Below are positions 32,891-43,682 of a stretch of DNA of 64,000 nt, in pieces. The position numbers and the translations under genes are program-made. The first letter of the stretch is position 1, and the number at the start of each line of letters is the position of its first letter. The notes under the pieces were generated by a model. It did no database searches, was not told the origin of the DNA, and was given only the letters and a program-made list of their open reading frames with translations. Origin of the DNA: Agapetus fuscipes (lineage: Eukaryota; Arthropoda; Insecta; Trichoptera; Glossosomatidae). Where the stretch lies: assembly GCA_951799405.1 (NCBI GenBank), contig OX637338.1, positions 4,650,001 through 4,714,000 of the forward strand, read 5' to 3'.

Positions 32891-33369
32891 GACTTACAGT
32901 AACAGATACATCAGTTTTAATTATTCTTATTTAGAAATACTACGACATCCACAATCAGTGTAGATATTTTCTCAACTGAAAAAAAGTTCCATAGCCCTGC
33001 GGGGTTTGATATTTCGGCATTATAGATTTTCACATTACAGTATTGTAGTTTCGTGATCGATTGATATCTTTGTCGTTCCCTTTGTGACTCCTTCATTTCG
33101 ACATTTAACGTTCCATTTTTGCTTCTGACAGGCTTTAATTGACTTTTTTCTGCTTCTCGGGATTCCATTTTGCCCGTCCGTCGATAACATCGATATTGGC
33201 CGATAGCCCAGCTCAGATGTGTAGCTATAGCTCGCTATTGGAAGGAAACTATTTGTGCGGTGTTTCAACTCAAGGCAAACGTACCTCAATTGTATTTTCC
33301 CATTATTGCCTAAAAAATACAATAAAAAAAACATATCTCGGAAAAAGAAGTATACAGGTGGTTTATTTT
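32891..33369. other. nothing recognised
   Basis: Frames on both strands (77-151 residues) overlap each other and extend into a SINE-A fragment. No motif was found. Confidence 0.3.
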
Positions 33370-33510
33370 TAACAATGCCCATCATGTTTGCGGGAAAGTC
33401 CGCTAGAGTGTCAGGGTTTATGTTCATTTGAGGTTTGGGTCTTATTTTGTAAGTACCTTTGCATGCAGCATATTTTAAGCTAACTTGCATGTGTTTGCCT
33501 GCGTCAAACG
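33370..33510 (+). mobile_element. SINE-A, diverged central part
   Basis: GGGTTTATGTTCATTTGAGG, TTTGGGTCTTATTTTGTAAG and GCATGCAGCATATTTTAAGC match the SINE-A centre. Confidence 0.75.
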
Positions 33511-34681
33511 AAAACTGTCAAAGTGGTCTCTTGTTAAGAAAAAACTGTTTACAAGATTTCTTTGTAAAAAAAACTGTGGTATTTTTTGAAACAATAAAGA
33601 AATAAAATGGTTGTTAATAAAAATAAAACCATCAAATGAAAGATTAAGAACCACTAATGGAGGGGAAATGTGAAAAATCGAAAAATTATTTACCATTTTT
33701 TAGAAAATGTTCTTGATTTTTTCTGCATCTTTAACTTAAATAGATTTATACAGGGTAACTCACAACACATTTAATCCATATGTGATCCATGGATCATCCT
33801 TTTTTGTATTGAAAATTTAAGTTAGGTGGCGTTTGAGCCATGGATTGGCTGTGTGTGAATAACACTGTAATTTTTGTCCTAATTGATCTCCACGGAGTGT
33901 TCACCCTCGCTTATATTCATTTAAAAAATATATATATCACCCCAATAAAGGCCAATCAATAAACACTCTAATTTACAATCCTGAAAGGGAATCAGGTAGG
34001 CTGAATGTATTAATGCTTAAGTTTCATCCTATAAATTGTTCTCAAAACTACAATAAAAATACCTATGCCTTAATGGATTTAGCTTCAGTAATATGTGGCT
34101 TTGAAGCATGTACATTTATTAGGTTCATATATCGTCCAGAATATTCGATGCCTCTTCGCATACAACACAAACACGTTAGGCATTGTAAACTTTACGAGAG
34201 ACCTACTTTATTGGTTCCAATTAACATCATAAAGGACTAACACGTTAATTTTGACATTCCAATGCTCGAAGAATCGTCGGCTGATAGATGCTCTAATGTG
34301 ACTTTATGACTGACTGCTTTTCATACAAGACAGTGTAAGAAATGTAACAAAACACATTGGAATTCAATTTAAATTAACCATTCAAATTGATGTGTTTCTG
34401 TTTAGACGTATTCCTAATTGATTCAGGTTGTCCATTTTCATGGCGTCATCTGATTTTTATTTTCAATAAATTATGAGTGAAAGAAACAAAACGAAAATGA
34501 ATTGATAAGATTGGAAAGAATGAAACAAAATCTTATATTTTCAATTATGTTGAAATGAAACGCACAAAAAAATAACGATGGACATGTAGAAGTAATAGAT
34601 GATGAAAAACTAATAAATTGTATTTGGAGAAAAAATATGAAAGCAAAAAAGGGACAAGGAACAAAGAGGTAATAATTACTT
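33511..34681. other. AT-rich, nothing recognised
   Basis: Short frames only. No repeat family from this window occurs here. Confidence 0.3.
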
Positions 34682-34966
34682 TATTGTCCCATTTACACTC
34701 AGACACTTCTACTTCCGCTTCCGCTACCGCAAGCTTGGGCGGAGTACATAAGTGAGCCACGGGATGAAGCGGAAGTAGAAGTCGGGAGACAAACTAGCCA
34801 ATGGCGCTCTGAAATCGTTCCTTTGACTGCCGAAAAAATTGTGCCAAGACATGGATTCTTACTGCCGCACTGACGTTATCGGGAGTGTGCCTATTCACAC
34901 ACATGCCGTTCTCACTTCCCTTCTTACTTGCCTCACGCTAGGCGTTAAATGTAAACGGGGTAATAA
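34682..34966. mobile_element. MITE-like element, inverted termini
   Basis: The left end TATTGTCCCATTTACACT and the reverse complement of the right end TATTACCCCGTTTACATT match at 14 of 18 positions. Inside, CTTCTACTTCCGCTTC faces GAAGCGGAAGTAGAAG. TAATAATT occurs outside both ends but not flush on the left, so the duplication size is uncertain. Single copy in this window. Confidence 0.55.
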
Positions 34967-36334
34967 TTTTGTTGAGTTTTTGATGAACGAAAACTGAAAG
35001 TTTTTCAGGATAAAAAAGTGTTTAATCTTGCATCCCACACTTTCTCTACACAGCTAATTCTGTTGCCATTTTATTAATATAAAAAAACATTTTTATCCTT
35101 TCTCGAGAATTAAATTATTATTGTCAATCCATCGCCGGGCGAGTGCCACCTTACAAGACAATACATGTAAACAAGAAAGGAAAATTCCCTAACTTTTTGG
35201 GTTTTTCTAAAGCTTCTGTACAAAAGTACCGAGTTTATTGTGTGACTTCAATAACACCTACCGGACACAAGAAAAGTTTGCACACTTTTTTGGAAGAATG
35301 GCGCAGCGTGATACTCGCGAAATAAACGCAAAAAATGAATAAAGTACTTTGTGGCCGGGCTGTGGGGTGTATGTTTCTTTTGTAAATAAGTTACACAATA
35401 GGTTTTTCATTATAAAGTATACATTAAAATTAACAGCTTTTTGTGGACAAAGTGGTTGATTATAATAAAGAAATATTTGTTTATTTTGAAAGACTTGCCA
35501 ACAACTAATTCAAATGCAAACAAACAAATGGGCTTAACAAATGAATGCTTGAATTGATTTGTTTTGGAAAAGTCTAACGTACAAACGTCTGACGAATAAG
35601 TTTTTTCGTTTCTTGGAAATCAGTCTGAAATATATAATATAACCATCAATTTTATTATAAAAATACCAACTGATTTTTCTCACAAGGCATTTTTCCACAT
35701 CTACCTTTTAGTTCATATTCTAACAATTAGATACATCTACGGACATCTTTATTTACAAACACTAATATCTACGATACCTACATCACAACACATATTTACA
35801 CTTCCAGACATAATTTTATCAAAAATAAACACTTATATCTATACATTTACATCTAAGTACAAGCATTTTTATCTAAAAATATTAAATACGTATTTACTAA
35901 AATATATATTTACTAAAATTGAATCTACGATCATTTACATACTCAAATACTTGTATCTAAAAATGTATATGCACAAATACTTACGTCCACGATGCATCAT
36001 CATCATCATCAATGACACGACAACCCGGAGTGGATCTTGTCCTCCTTGATTCGCAGTCGTTGCCTGTCCAACGCCTTCTACTTTCAGTCGCATCCTCCCA
36101 CCGCACGGCAGTCTACCACTACTCCCTATAGCCACCTTAATCCACAAATACCTTTACCTTAAAAAAAATTGTACGCCATTTTTTCAAAAATAAAACCGCA
36201 ATTATTCCGAACGATATCTTTAATCTCTAGCATCAAACAGCGAGGCGAATCTAGCGTGTGAGTATACCGCGCATACCTTGGTTTTATCGATACCTTAAAA
36301 GTAAAATTAAATAAGTGACATATTAATCTAACAT
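34967..36334. other. AT-rich; degenerate tandem words
   Basis: 35730-35990 is a loose array of words such as ACACTTATATCTATACATTT and ACAAATACTTACGTC, repeating at roughly 20-25 bp, followed by a short CAT tract. 36020-36140 is GC-richer, with a 70-residue minus-strand frame and no motif. Confidence 0.4.
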
Positions 36335-36620
36335 GGGGTTCTCAGTTTCAGGCTGATGATGCTAGAGAGATGTTTTCCAAAAGCTTGAGCTTCCGGACGT
36401 TTCGTCCATGTATTCAATGGGCTGCTTCAGCGTAAAGTGTGATGATTTTGATGAAAACTGTGATGATGATGAAAAATATCATCTTCATCAGCACACTTTA
36501 CGCTGAATAAACCTATTGTAGACATGGGCGAAACGTCCGGAAGCTCAAGCTCCCAAAGAACACGGCAACAGCTGATCCCGGAAACCATCTCTCCAGCATG
36601 GGGCTCTCAGATAAATGCAC
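36335..36620. mobile_element. fold-back element L, both arms
   Basis: The arms carry AGCTTGAGCTTCCGGACG, TTTCG(T/C)CCATGT and TTCAGCGTAAAGTGTG in opposite orientation around a GATGATGAAAA loop. Total arm length is about 110-120 bp. Single-arm relatives are at 51250-51400 and 57812-57899. Confidence 0.8.
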
Positions 36621-36840
36621 TTTTTTCCTTTTTTCTAAGAGAGCAAACACTACACAAATGTGACAATCATGTTAGTAGTTTAGAAGTTTCTCATGAGTAG
36701 TATTTACTTATAACTAGTTCACTTACTATGATAAGTTACTCGTAAAAAAATGTATTATCCACGATTTCTCAGATCAGTGAATCAGAACTTATTCAGTTAT
36801 ACCTTTTAGGTGGCGATATGGACCCCAGAATTTTGGGGAA

Positions 36841-36978
36841 CAGCACCCCAAGTTCCAAAACTTAAAAAAAATATTATTTAAAATCATGCAGCACTTACAG
36901 TGACCGTTAACGTTTGAGTGAACTTTTTGTTGAGCGTTTTGGTTTAGTTTGAATGTTGGGTTTTATACTAGGGTGCAG
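36841..36978. mobile_element. MITE-H copy
   Basis: CAGCACCCCAAGTTCCAAAA faces ACTAGGGTGCAG. The interior TTGTTGAGCGTTTTGGTTTA fits the family. Confidence 0.7.
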
Positions 36979-37145
36979 GACGGTAGCAATCATGGTCGCC
37001 ACGGGGTTCCTGGTCGGCCTTTTCGAAAATCCACCTGACCCCCAAAATGCCGCCGCGGAGAGCGACAGGAGTCCATTGTCGGAGCAATTGCAGGCCGCAA
37101 AAAAACTAATTGAACGGACGATGACGCGAAGCAAAAGTTTAAACA
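36979..37145 (+). other. coding-like segment, unassigned
   Basis: GC-rich relative to its flanks, with an open frame whose third positions are mostly G or C: VATGFLVGLFENPPDPQN, then ESDRSPLSEQLQAAKKLIER. It abuts MITE-H on the left. No domain was recognised. It could be an exon, a processed fragment or chance. Confidence 0.22.
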
Positions 37146-37689
37146 AAATATTTAGGGTATCTCCTGCATTTTGATTGTGTTTTGAAATTAAACCAACATG
37201 TGTATTAAATTATTAAGCAGGTATTTACGAGTATATACAGGTAAGCAAGTTAATCAATTGTTGGGTATCATTTTTGTTTTAATCAAATCTGGAAATGTAG
37301 TTTTTTAAATGTAAACATAGATGGCAGTGGTAAGAAGTGAAAAGAGATTGAGGATAACAAATTATATGTAGGAGTACATCTGTCACGAAAATAATATTAT
37401 ACATTTTGTTAACCTGAAAAATTCTGACACTCATATTAGCTTACCTTCAATCAGAATTTGATTGTTTTAAATTCAATCATAGCAAGGGTTGCACAATCTT
37501 CACAAGATAACCTTATGGTGGTTGGTGTAATGCCAAGTGTGGTGGTTGGCGTAATGCTGGCTCTTTTAACTGTAAAAATAAATAAGTTCAACTTGTCAAA
37601 TACGAATGCTTTTGCAGAGCTGAAAATCCTACAATTTTTTTTTAACCATGACTAACTATGATTCATTGACTAATAGTAATAGGTTAGAA
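37146..37689. other. nothing recognised
   Basis: AT-rich sequence. GGTGGTTGG(T/C)GTAATGC occurs twice at about 37516-37557, a small direct duplication reminiscent of the SINE-B body. Confidence 0.3.
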
Positions 37690-37907
37690 TAAGGCTGATC
37701 TCCCATGCTGTTCAAGCTTGTTTCACTTTTGCCAATGCCACCCCGTTTCCACGAGGGAAAGGCGGCAGAGTTTGTGGTCATGTGAGCTTCGGTTTATTTT
37801 GAGTGTTAACATGCAGCATGTGTAAGCGTAAACTTACTTGCGCCTGCTTACAAAAAAATAGTACGAACTTTAAATGTCTACACATCTTTGCAACTTTGAT
37901 TATCGAT
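37690..37907 (+). mobile_element. SINE-A, diverged
   Basis: GGCTGATCTCCCATGCTGTT, TTTTGCCAATGCCACCCCG, AACATGCAGCATGTGTAAGC and ACATCTTTGCAACTTTGATT keep the SINE-A order. Confidence 0.82.
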
Positions 37908-38355
37908 TATTTTTGGATACTTTTAACATTAGTATACACTATACAACAATATTCGTGGAATAATGCATGCAAGTATATTTAGAAATTGTTGAGCAACAAA
38001 TGCTGATTGATTTAAATTTTCAACGCCAGGTACGGCATGTCTTCACAGCCATTTACTTCTTGAACAAAAACAGGCGTCGAGGTTGCAGAAATAATGATAC
38101 TCTTTGGACGAAAGTATAAAGTCTTGCATATAAGCTAAACCAAGGCGTTTTTCAAAACAATTATGGAATCTATGCTAAAAAAATCGTACACTTAGTGCTT
38201 GTTTGTCTTATGTCCATCAGAGGTAATTTCACTCGTATGTGTACTTGGCTAAGGTGCCTTATACAAACTAGAAATTGATTTTCAAAATATTTAAAACTAC
38301 TCTCACATTATCATGTTTTACGTTTTTTTCTCATCTTAGATTGTGTACAATGTGA

Positions 38356-38420
38356 TCTAAATCTAATCTTAATCTAAGCTACAAAGATATGTATCATTTG
38401 AGATTCATATTAAATTGATT
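38356..38420 (-). mobile_element. SINE-A, tail fragment
   Basis: AATCTAATCTTAATCTAAGC, TACAAAGATATGTATC and GAGATTCATATTAAAT are the 3' end and tail of SINE-A. Confidence 0.75.
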
Positions 38421-38442
38421 CTTAAAACAATTTAATTTAAAG

Positions 38443-38850
38443 GTCTTGTCCTGAGAGCAATGACTGGAAAGACACTGAATGATAGAGTCCGCATTGATTG
38501 GGTGATAAACGTGTGTGGTATAAAAGAGAATTTAAGAGCGAAAGTACAAAAAAGCACAATGAGATGGTTCGGACATCTTGCAAGAATGGATGATGAACGA
38601 ATAACGAAGAAAGTGTACAGAGAAACTGTCAGAGGAAAGCGTGGAAGGGGAAGACCAAGGATGGAATGGATAGACCAAATAGGTGAGATTGCGAAAGAAT
38701 GGAACCTGCAGAGTGAGAATAAGAGAAGAGTATGTATGAAGAAAGTGATGAATGTTGAAGAGATGAAAGAGGTATGCAGTCACAGAAAAAAGTGCAGACG
38801 CATCTGCGGAGGTACCGGCCACCCCTAGTGGAACGGCGGCAGGATACAAT
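38443..38850 (+). pseudogene. family R retrotransposon, 3' fragment
   Basis: The plus frame (38460-38828, 122 codons) gives LRAMTGKTLNDRV, MRWFGHLARMDDERITKKV, KRGRGRPRMEWIDQIGEIAK and CGGTGHP stop. This corresponds to the last 127 residues of the copy at 48323-50048 but is clearly diverged, so it represents another lineage. The 3' UTR ends GGCGGCAGGATACAATACAG rather than (GTTACA)n. It is 5'-truncated and lies inside MITE-D. Confidence 0.88.
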
Positions 38851-38852
38851 AC

Positions 38853-38945
38853 AGTCCGGATGATAGCTCAGTTGGTAGAGTGCTTGCATTCCAATTCCGA
38901 GACCAAGTGTTCGAACCACACCGAGGGTTTCAGAAATGATTTCCT
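38853..38945 (+). mobile_element. SINE-B, tRNA-like head only
   Basis: GATGATAGCTCAGTTGGTAG, GTGCTTGCATTCCA and GTGTTCGAACCACACCGAGG form the tRNA-type head. The body is missing after GTTTCAGAAATGATTTCC. With intact-looking boxes it could be mistaken for a tRNA gene, but the anticodon arm is not canonical. Confidence 0.8.
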
Positions 38946-39261
38946 GTATGGTGAATGAGCAAAATGGTAGATAAGCCAAACAAGCACTGCGAGGACGGAA
39001 TAGCGCCTCTCGTGAACGTTTAAATTTACTAACATTATTGATAAAACGACATGTAGGAGCGTAATCGTAAAACTTGGAGTACATTAATCGAGTTTATTTT
39101 TCTTTGACTAGTTTAATGGGCTTGCGCAACGAGTTGCGAATGAATGCAAGTCGAATGTAATTTAAAACCTTGCAATTAATTAACACTCAACAGACTGATT
39201 GAAATTTGACGTGGGATTCAGGTCAAAGACAGTTATGAAATATCAATTTGGCAGCTAGTTT

Positions 39262-39460
39262 GACCGGTCCATAGTCTAGTGATAGCACTTCGGAAAAATT
39301 AACATCTATTTTTTCAAAAATGCTCATCGCTGGGTTGGAAAATTCATTGCCTTTACCAAAGACCACAAAAAACACAAAAGGCCCAACCAGCCTTACAGCT
39401 ATTTTCCAGGGTCTTGCTTGAAAGTCGGCACTTTGTAGTGAAAACCAAGCTCGTAAAAAA
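39262..39460 (+). mobile_element. SINE-C, 3'-truncated
   Basis: The head GACCGGTCCATAGTCTAGTG, then GCTCATCGCTGGGTTGGAAA, CTTTACCAAAGACCAC and GGGTCTTGCTTGAAAGTCGG. It ends at AAGCTCGTAAAAAATCC, directly against SINE-B. Confidence 0.85.
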
Positions 39461-39765
39461 TCCAGTCGATAGCTCAGTTGGTAGAATACTTGCATTTCAT
39501 GCCGAGAGCACGGGTTCGATCTCCACCGAGGGTGTCAGAAATGATTTTATTTCAAACCCAAAATAAACCTCTCGGGAGCTGGGAAAACTCCACAAGCGAA
39601 GTGGCTGGCGTAAGGCTAGCCCCCTTACCCGTAATAAATAGGTCCCGAATCACCAAATGCAACCCCTTCGAGGATAACGCATGCAAGAAGCTACACGTAA
39701 AAGTAACACTAAAAAAACATTACTAAGCTACATTTGTGTAGCTTAGTTACTTTTTTTTGCGTTGA
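39461..39765 (+). mobile_element. SINE-B, nearly full length
   Basis: Intact GTCGATAGCTCAGTTGGTAG and GGGTTCGATCTCC boxes, GAGGGTGTCAGAAATGATTT, CTCTCGGGAGCTGGGAAAAC and the 3' end TTGTGTAGCTTAGTTACTTT. An internal deletion removes the ACCGGCAAGG segment. Confidence 0.9.
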
Positions 39766-39965
39766 AAAATATGAATCAGTCTTCCAGTTTGTAAATCTCA
39801 AAATCAAAACAACGCAACTTATAAAGATACAAAACACCTCCGACCCCCCCCCCCCCCTCAAACACCTGGAAGCTCCAATCTTAATTACTAATAATTGAAT
39901 TCTGAATTAGGAAGATGACATTTGGTATTTCACGAGGGGAGAAGCCGACCCATGACTGTGGTACC

Positions 39966-40120
39966 CAGTACCACAAGTATAAAACCTCACGTGTAAACTC
40001 AACCAAAACGTTTACCGAAAAAATATATGGAAATTCAGATAGATCCTCCAGTGTGTTTTTAGTTTTCAGTCAACCTTTGTGTGGTTGAGCTGAAACGTAA
40101 ATTTTGTACTTGGGATATAG
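39966..40120. mobile_element. MITE-H copy
   Basis: CAGTACCACAAGTATAAAAC faces TTTTGTACTTGGGATATAG. The inner CTCAACCAAAACG and CTTTGTGTGGTTGAGC are partly inverted. Confidence 0.7.
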
Positions 40121-40304
40121 TAAGGCCTGGATTACGGGCGGTTCGATTGGTACCACTGAACTAGGGTCCTTGCACTCATGGGGCCCTCAAAGGGTTTGAA
40201 AAAATACGGAAAAATGACGCATAGGATAATTTTGATAATTTTTTGGCTCAAAAGGTCACATTTTGTTCAGACAAAGACACCAATAGTTAAGAAATACAAG
40301 TTTC

Positions 40305-40800
40305 TTACAAATAACTCTTCGGGGCCTCAAATAACCTGAATGGGACCCCAAAAAACTCCTGGACGTAGGCCTCCTCCAATCTTCTCCATTCCTGTCTATC
40401 GGCTGCTGTGTTCAGCCATCTTCTGTCTGCAGTTCTATTAATGTCGTCCAGCCACCTTAATTGGGGTCTCCCCGCACCCCGCTTGGACATCCTGGGTTGC
40501 CACTGGAGGATCCTTTTCGGCCCATTGTCATGGTCTAGCCTGGTGACGTGACCAGCCCAGCGCCACTTTAAGCAGGCCACTCGCTGTATGACATCAGTGA
40601 CACCAGTGCGTCTACGGATATCCAGGTTTGGAACTCTGTCTTTGAGACTGATTCCCAGTAACCTCGATTCAATGGCTCTTTGGTACGCCCTTAGTCTGTT
40701 GGCGCTATACTCAGTGAGCTCTTTTGTTCCCAAGCCATAGGCCCCTAGAGGAATTAATTCGGGCCTGGATGCAGTACCATAGGTTTTCGGCTTTTTAGCG
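40305..40800 (-). pseudogene. family S RTE-like ORF, C-terminal part
   Basis: The minus-strand frame is open from at least 40775 to the stop at 40305. It reads AYGLGTKELTEY, AIESRLLGISLKDRVPN, RRRTGVTDVIQRVACLKWRW, AGHVTRLDHDNGPKRIL, GRPQLRWLDDINRT and WRRLEEAYVQEF. From general knowledge this order (SL+DR, TxVTDVxxRxAxLKWRWAGHV, GRPxxRWxDDI, WxxLEEAYVQ) is the C-terminal tail of RTE-type non-LTR retrotransposons in insects. The reverse transcriptase core is absent, so the copy is 5'-truncated. The surviving frame has no internal stop, which implies moderate age. A decayed relative is at 15755-16075. Confidence 0.85.
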
Positions 40801-41401
40801 CGGTAGATGCCACAACAAAGACACGCGTAGATTAGATTCCCCCCGCTGTGCCGGTAAAGAAGCCCGAAGTGATGGTGCGATTTGGCTTTGGGAACTTTGG
40901 TAGCCGAAGCTGCTTTGTCTTGGTCGCGTTGTTCGGACCTCGGAAGAGGCTACCGTTGCGTCTGCCTGTGTGGCCCTCCGACAATGCCTTCCGACTGCTT
41001 TCTTGTAGTACATTCACCACATTATACTCTTGATGCGCAATCTGGCACATAATGTGACTATCAATTTTGGTATCTTGGCGTTTTGTTGGGTGATTTTATT
41101 TTTCTATGATGTCCGCTGGGGGTATTTGTACATGTTACATTATGGACTTTCAATACGAAGTAAATAAAAGTGTAATACTTTATTGCTTCACAACTTTTGA
41201 TCGTAATGATAATAAGTATTGTATTTTTCAATTTTGATGGTAAAAAGGTAGGTATCTTTTTTCAGTATTTTTCAAACGCCTCTTCAATAAAGGCTGGCTA
41301 ACATTATGACGATTGGTATTTTATGTTTTTGCATTTCAACTGCTTACAGCCATTATTTTCAGACAAAATTTACTTCGTGTACATTTCAATTAAAGCAACA
41401 T
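40801..41401. other. GC-richer, then AT-rich; no gene
   Basis: 40830-41010 has overlapping frames on both strands (61-72 residues), without motifs. It may be upstream sequence of the family S insertion or single-copy DNA. The rest is AT-rich. Confidence 0.3.
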
Positions 41402-41785
41402 AATAGTATTTATTTGATTTTGTGCGAATCATACCTCAAAAGTCCTCTCCGTCATTCTCAAGCACGACAAAGTTGCTGTAAGGCTGGATGGACCTTTGTC
41501 AACTTGTACCCTTAGTACGAGTTTCAAAACTTGAGAAAAGTAACGTTTACGGAAAATATTAAAGAGTGATTTCTCCCAAAATCTGCCGTTTTTGTTTCTT
41601 ACACTTTATGTTCTTAGCAAAAGAGTTACAGTGATGAAGAAAATCAAGATCAAACAAACAAAAACGGCAAATTTTGAGTGAAATCACTCTTTAATAATTG
41701 CCGTAAACTTTACATTACTCAAGTTTTGCAACTCGTACTAAGGGTACAGATCTGTAGTGAAAGCAGATGAGTTTTTCAAATTGTC
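41402..41785 (-). mobile_element. SINE-C split by a fold-back MITE
   Basis: 41402-41502 carries the SINE-C 3' part (TGCGAATCATACCTCAAAAG, GCTGTAAGGCTGGATGGACC). 41749-41785 (CTGTAGTGAAAGCAGATGAG, TTTTTCAAA) resumes the SINE-C body where CTTTGGTAAAGGTA...TTTTTCAAC is expected. Confidence 0.72.
41506..41748. mobile_element. fold-back MITE-I with 92-bp arms
   Basis: The left arm starts TGTACCCTTAGTACGAGTTT and the right arm ends CTCGTACTAAGGGTACA. The arms stay inverted-complementary through AAACTTGAG, GTTTACGG, TTAAAGAGTGATTTC and GCCGTTTTTGTTT, with about 58 bp of loop. Nearly the whole element is a hairpin. No ORF. Confidence 0.88.
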
Positions 41786-42599
41786 GTAGAACATATTTGT
41801 AACATAAATGTACTCCGTCTCCATTGTAATTCAGTTGAATTGATTCCAAAGAATCCAAAAGAAGAAAAAAAAACAAAAATGGCTACTGCGATAGGAAGAT
41901 ACGATTAATAATTATTTTAATTCTTCTGGCCAACAGTAAAATGATTACATATTCTAGAATGGAAATAGAAAGCATGAAATCATTCTACCTTCACTCCACA
42001 ATCGCCAATCTACGATAGAGAACATTTTGTAACGCTCACAATAAATTCCTCTAAAGACGAACATATGGGCGATGAATCGAACACAATAATTTGTAATTTA
42101 GTAGGAAGTGTGTGCAAACAATGCGATTTAAATTCAATTTGCCGCATTGAATCGAGAAAAATTACCATTTTGAAATTTCCATGAAATAAATTAATGGAAT
42201 TGATTCGAGAAACGGACGCATCAACACATTCATTATCACATCATCTTTGCAATTATACGATTGCGAGAGACTGATCGGTTTTAATTAACTCGTGAATGAC
42301 AGAGAGAACGTAATACCAGAAACAACAGACGATCATTCAATTTTTAGAGATTTTTGAATGATGAGAGCCATTTTGTAACTTCTGTCACTGCAAGGGCGTT
42401 TAAGAATAAACTAGATCAGAGAATTAATGCTGTTGAATTTTCATACTTTTATTTCCGTGTAAAATCATGGCCTAAGTTTAATAGAAGGCCTTCCACCACC
42501 TGTAAAAATATAGCTTTGTAAACGCACCACGTGTTGTAAATAAATAGATTTCAGTACTATTTATCTTAAGGATTACAAATGTACGGAAGTGTATGAATA
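41786..42599. other. AT-rich, nothing recognised
   Basis: No repeat family or convincing frame was recognised. Confidence 0.3.
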
Positions 42600-42714
42600 A
42601 TGTGCTGATATGAATGAATTGAAAGAGGTGTGTAAAAGAAAGAATAAATTGAGGTAACTTTGCACGGGCTCTCGCTACTCCTAGCGGAATGGCGATAGAG
42701 TAACAGTTACATTT
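42600..42714 (+). pseudogene. family R, 3' end fragment
   Basis: GATATGAATGAATTGAAAGA and GGTGTGTAAAAGAAAGAAT correspond to the MDMNELKEVCKDRK codons. CTCCTAGCGGAATGGCGATA and AGAGTAACAGTTAC form the 3' UTR and tail. Confidence 0.8.
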
Positions 42715-42760
42715 ATTTGGTAAGTGTTCTCTTTGTAAATCACACCTCAAGATTCTTATG
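42715..42760 (-). mobile_element. SINE-C, 3' tip
   Basis: TTTATTTGGTAAGTGTTCTC and AAATCACACCTCAAGATTCT match the SINE-C end. It is joined directly to the family R tail. Confidence 0.6.
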
Positions 42761-42972
42761 TTTGAGCATGCTTTTTACACTTTTTATGAGTTGAACGATT
42801 CATCCAGTAATAATTAAAATTATGAGCAAGCATTCAGTATAGGTAAATGGATCAATATGTGGTAAAGAATACATTTTTTAGGACCAAAGGCAAATAATCC
42901 TTGAATGTTGTCCATCGGTGAACTTACACGTTGAGCGATCGTTTGTGGGAATCACAAGATGTTCGTAGTGTT

Positions 42973-43118
42973 CTGTACCACAAGTTTAAAATTTCACGAT
43001 TAAAAAAATACCGCAGCGTTTTACCAAAAAAAGGTAGAGACCAATAAAGCACCACTAGTGAGCGTTCAAGTTTTCAAACATTTTTTTTGAAACGTTAAGG
43101 TTTTGGCCTCTCAGTGGG
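42973..43118. mobile_element. MITE-H copy, right end degraded
   Basis: The left end CTGTACCACAAGTTTAAAAT and internal GCAGCGTTTTACCAAAAAA match MITE-H. The right terminus is not clear. Confidence 0.55.
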
Positions 43119-43364
43119 ACGCCGCCACCGAATTCCCGCTCGGAATAGCTATTTTTTTAATTCACTCCGGTGGATTTTTGCTAAGTAACGATTGTCATTA
43201 AAGTTAGACTATAAGCCGTCGGGCGCAGAGCGGGGGGTGGATACAATACAACAGAACCGAATGTATACCTGAGGGCGTATGAGTAAATGGATCTGGGCTA
43301 CGTTTTAAAATTTTAACCATAAAAAATTCAACTAGGCTACGCATACTCGTCTACTACTATGCTA

Positions 43365-43490
43365 TACATGCAGTGCAACTTCTTGCCGCGTTTTTCCGGA
43401 AGCGGTCGCATGTGGCGAGTGGGACGTATTTATTGTTACAGATAAGGGAGCCGGCCTTAGGCCAACCACATCAGTTGATGTGGGGTTTAC
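43365..43490 (-). mobile_element. SINE-B, 3' half
   Basis: Positions carry CAACTTCTTGCCGCG, GCGGTCGCATGTGGCGAGT, AGGGAGCCGGCCTTAGGCC and GATGTGGGGTTTACC, the reverse of the SINE-B 3' half. Confidence 0.85.
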
Positions 43491-43682
43491 CATTTTTAAC
43501 CATTATTTTAGCATGGGTAAAAACAACATTGACACTTATTTTTTTCTGTTGTTTCCAAACTATTTTTTACATCTGATTTTTATTAATTAAGTATTTTGTA
43601 CAGATACAGATAGAAGAGGACTTTACAATAAAGGCAAAACCCAATTTTGTAAGAATTTTCTGCGCGTGGTTTTCTGTAAATT

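Larger units (their letters stand above)
38185..38997 (-). mobile_element. MITE-D, split by three retroelements
   Basis: The left terminus CGTACACTTAGTGCTTGTTT and core (CTCACATTATCATGTTTTAC) run to 38355. The right terminus GGTAGATAAGCCAAACAAGC with ACTGCGAGGACG is at 38965-38997. A SINE-A tail piece, a family R fragment and a SINE-B head lie between. Confidence 0.72.

Noticed and set aside
33035..33490. 151-codon minus-strand frame
   Set aside because: It runs through a SINE-A fragment, has no motif, and such lengths arise by chance at this base composition.
38868..38935. Possible tRNA gene
   Set aside because: A and B boxes are present, but the same head begins a dozen SINE-B copies and the anticodon and acceptor stems do not pair convincingly.
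38629..39084. 151-codon minus-strand frame
   Set aside because: It is antisense to the family R fragment and a SINE-B head, then runs into MITE-D.
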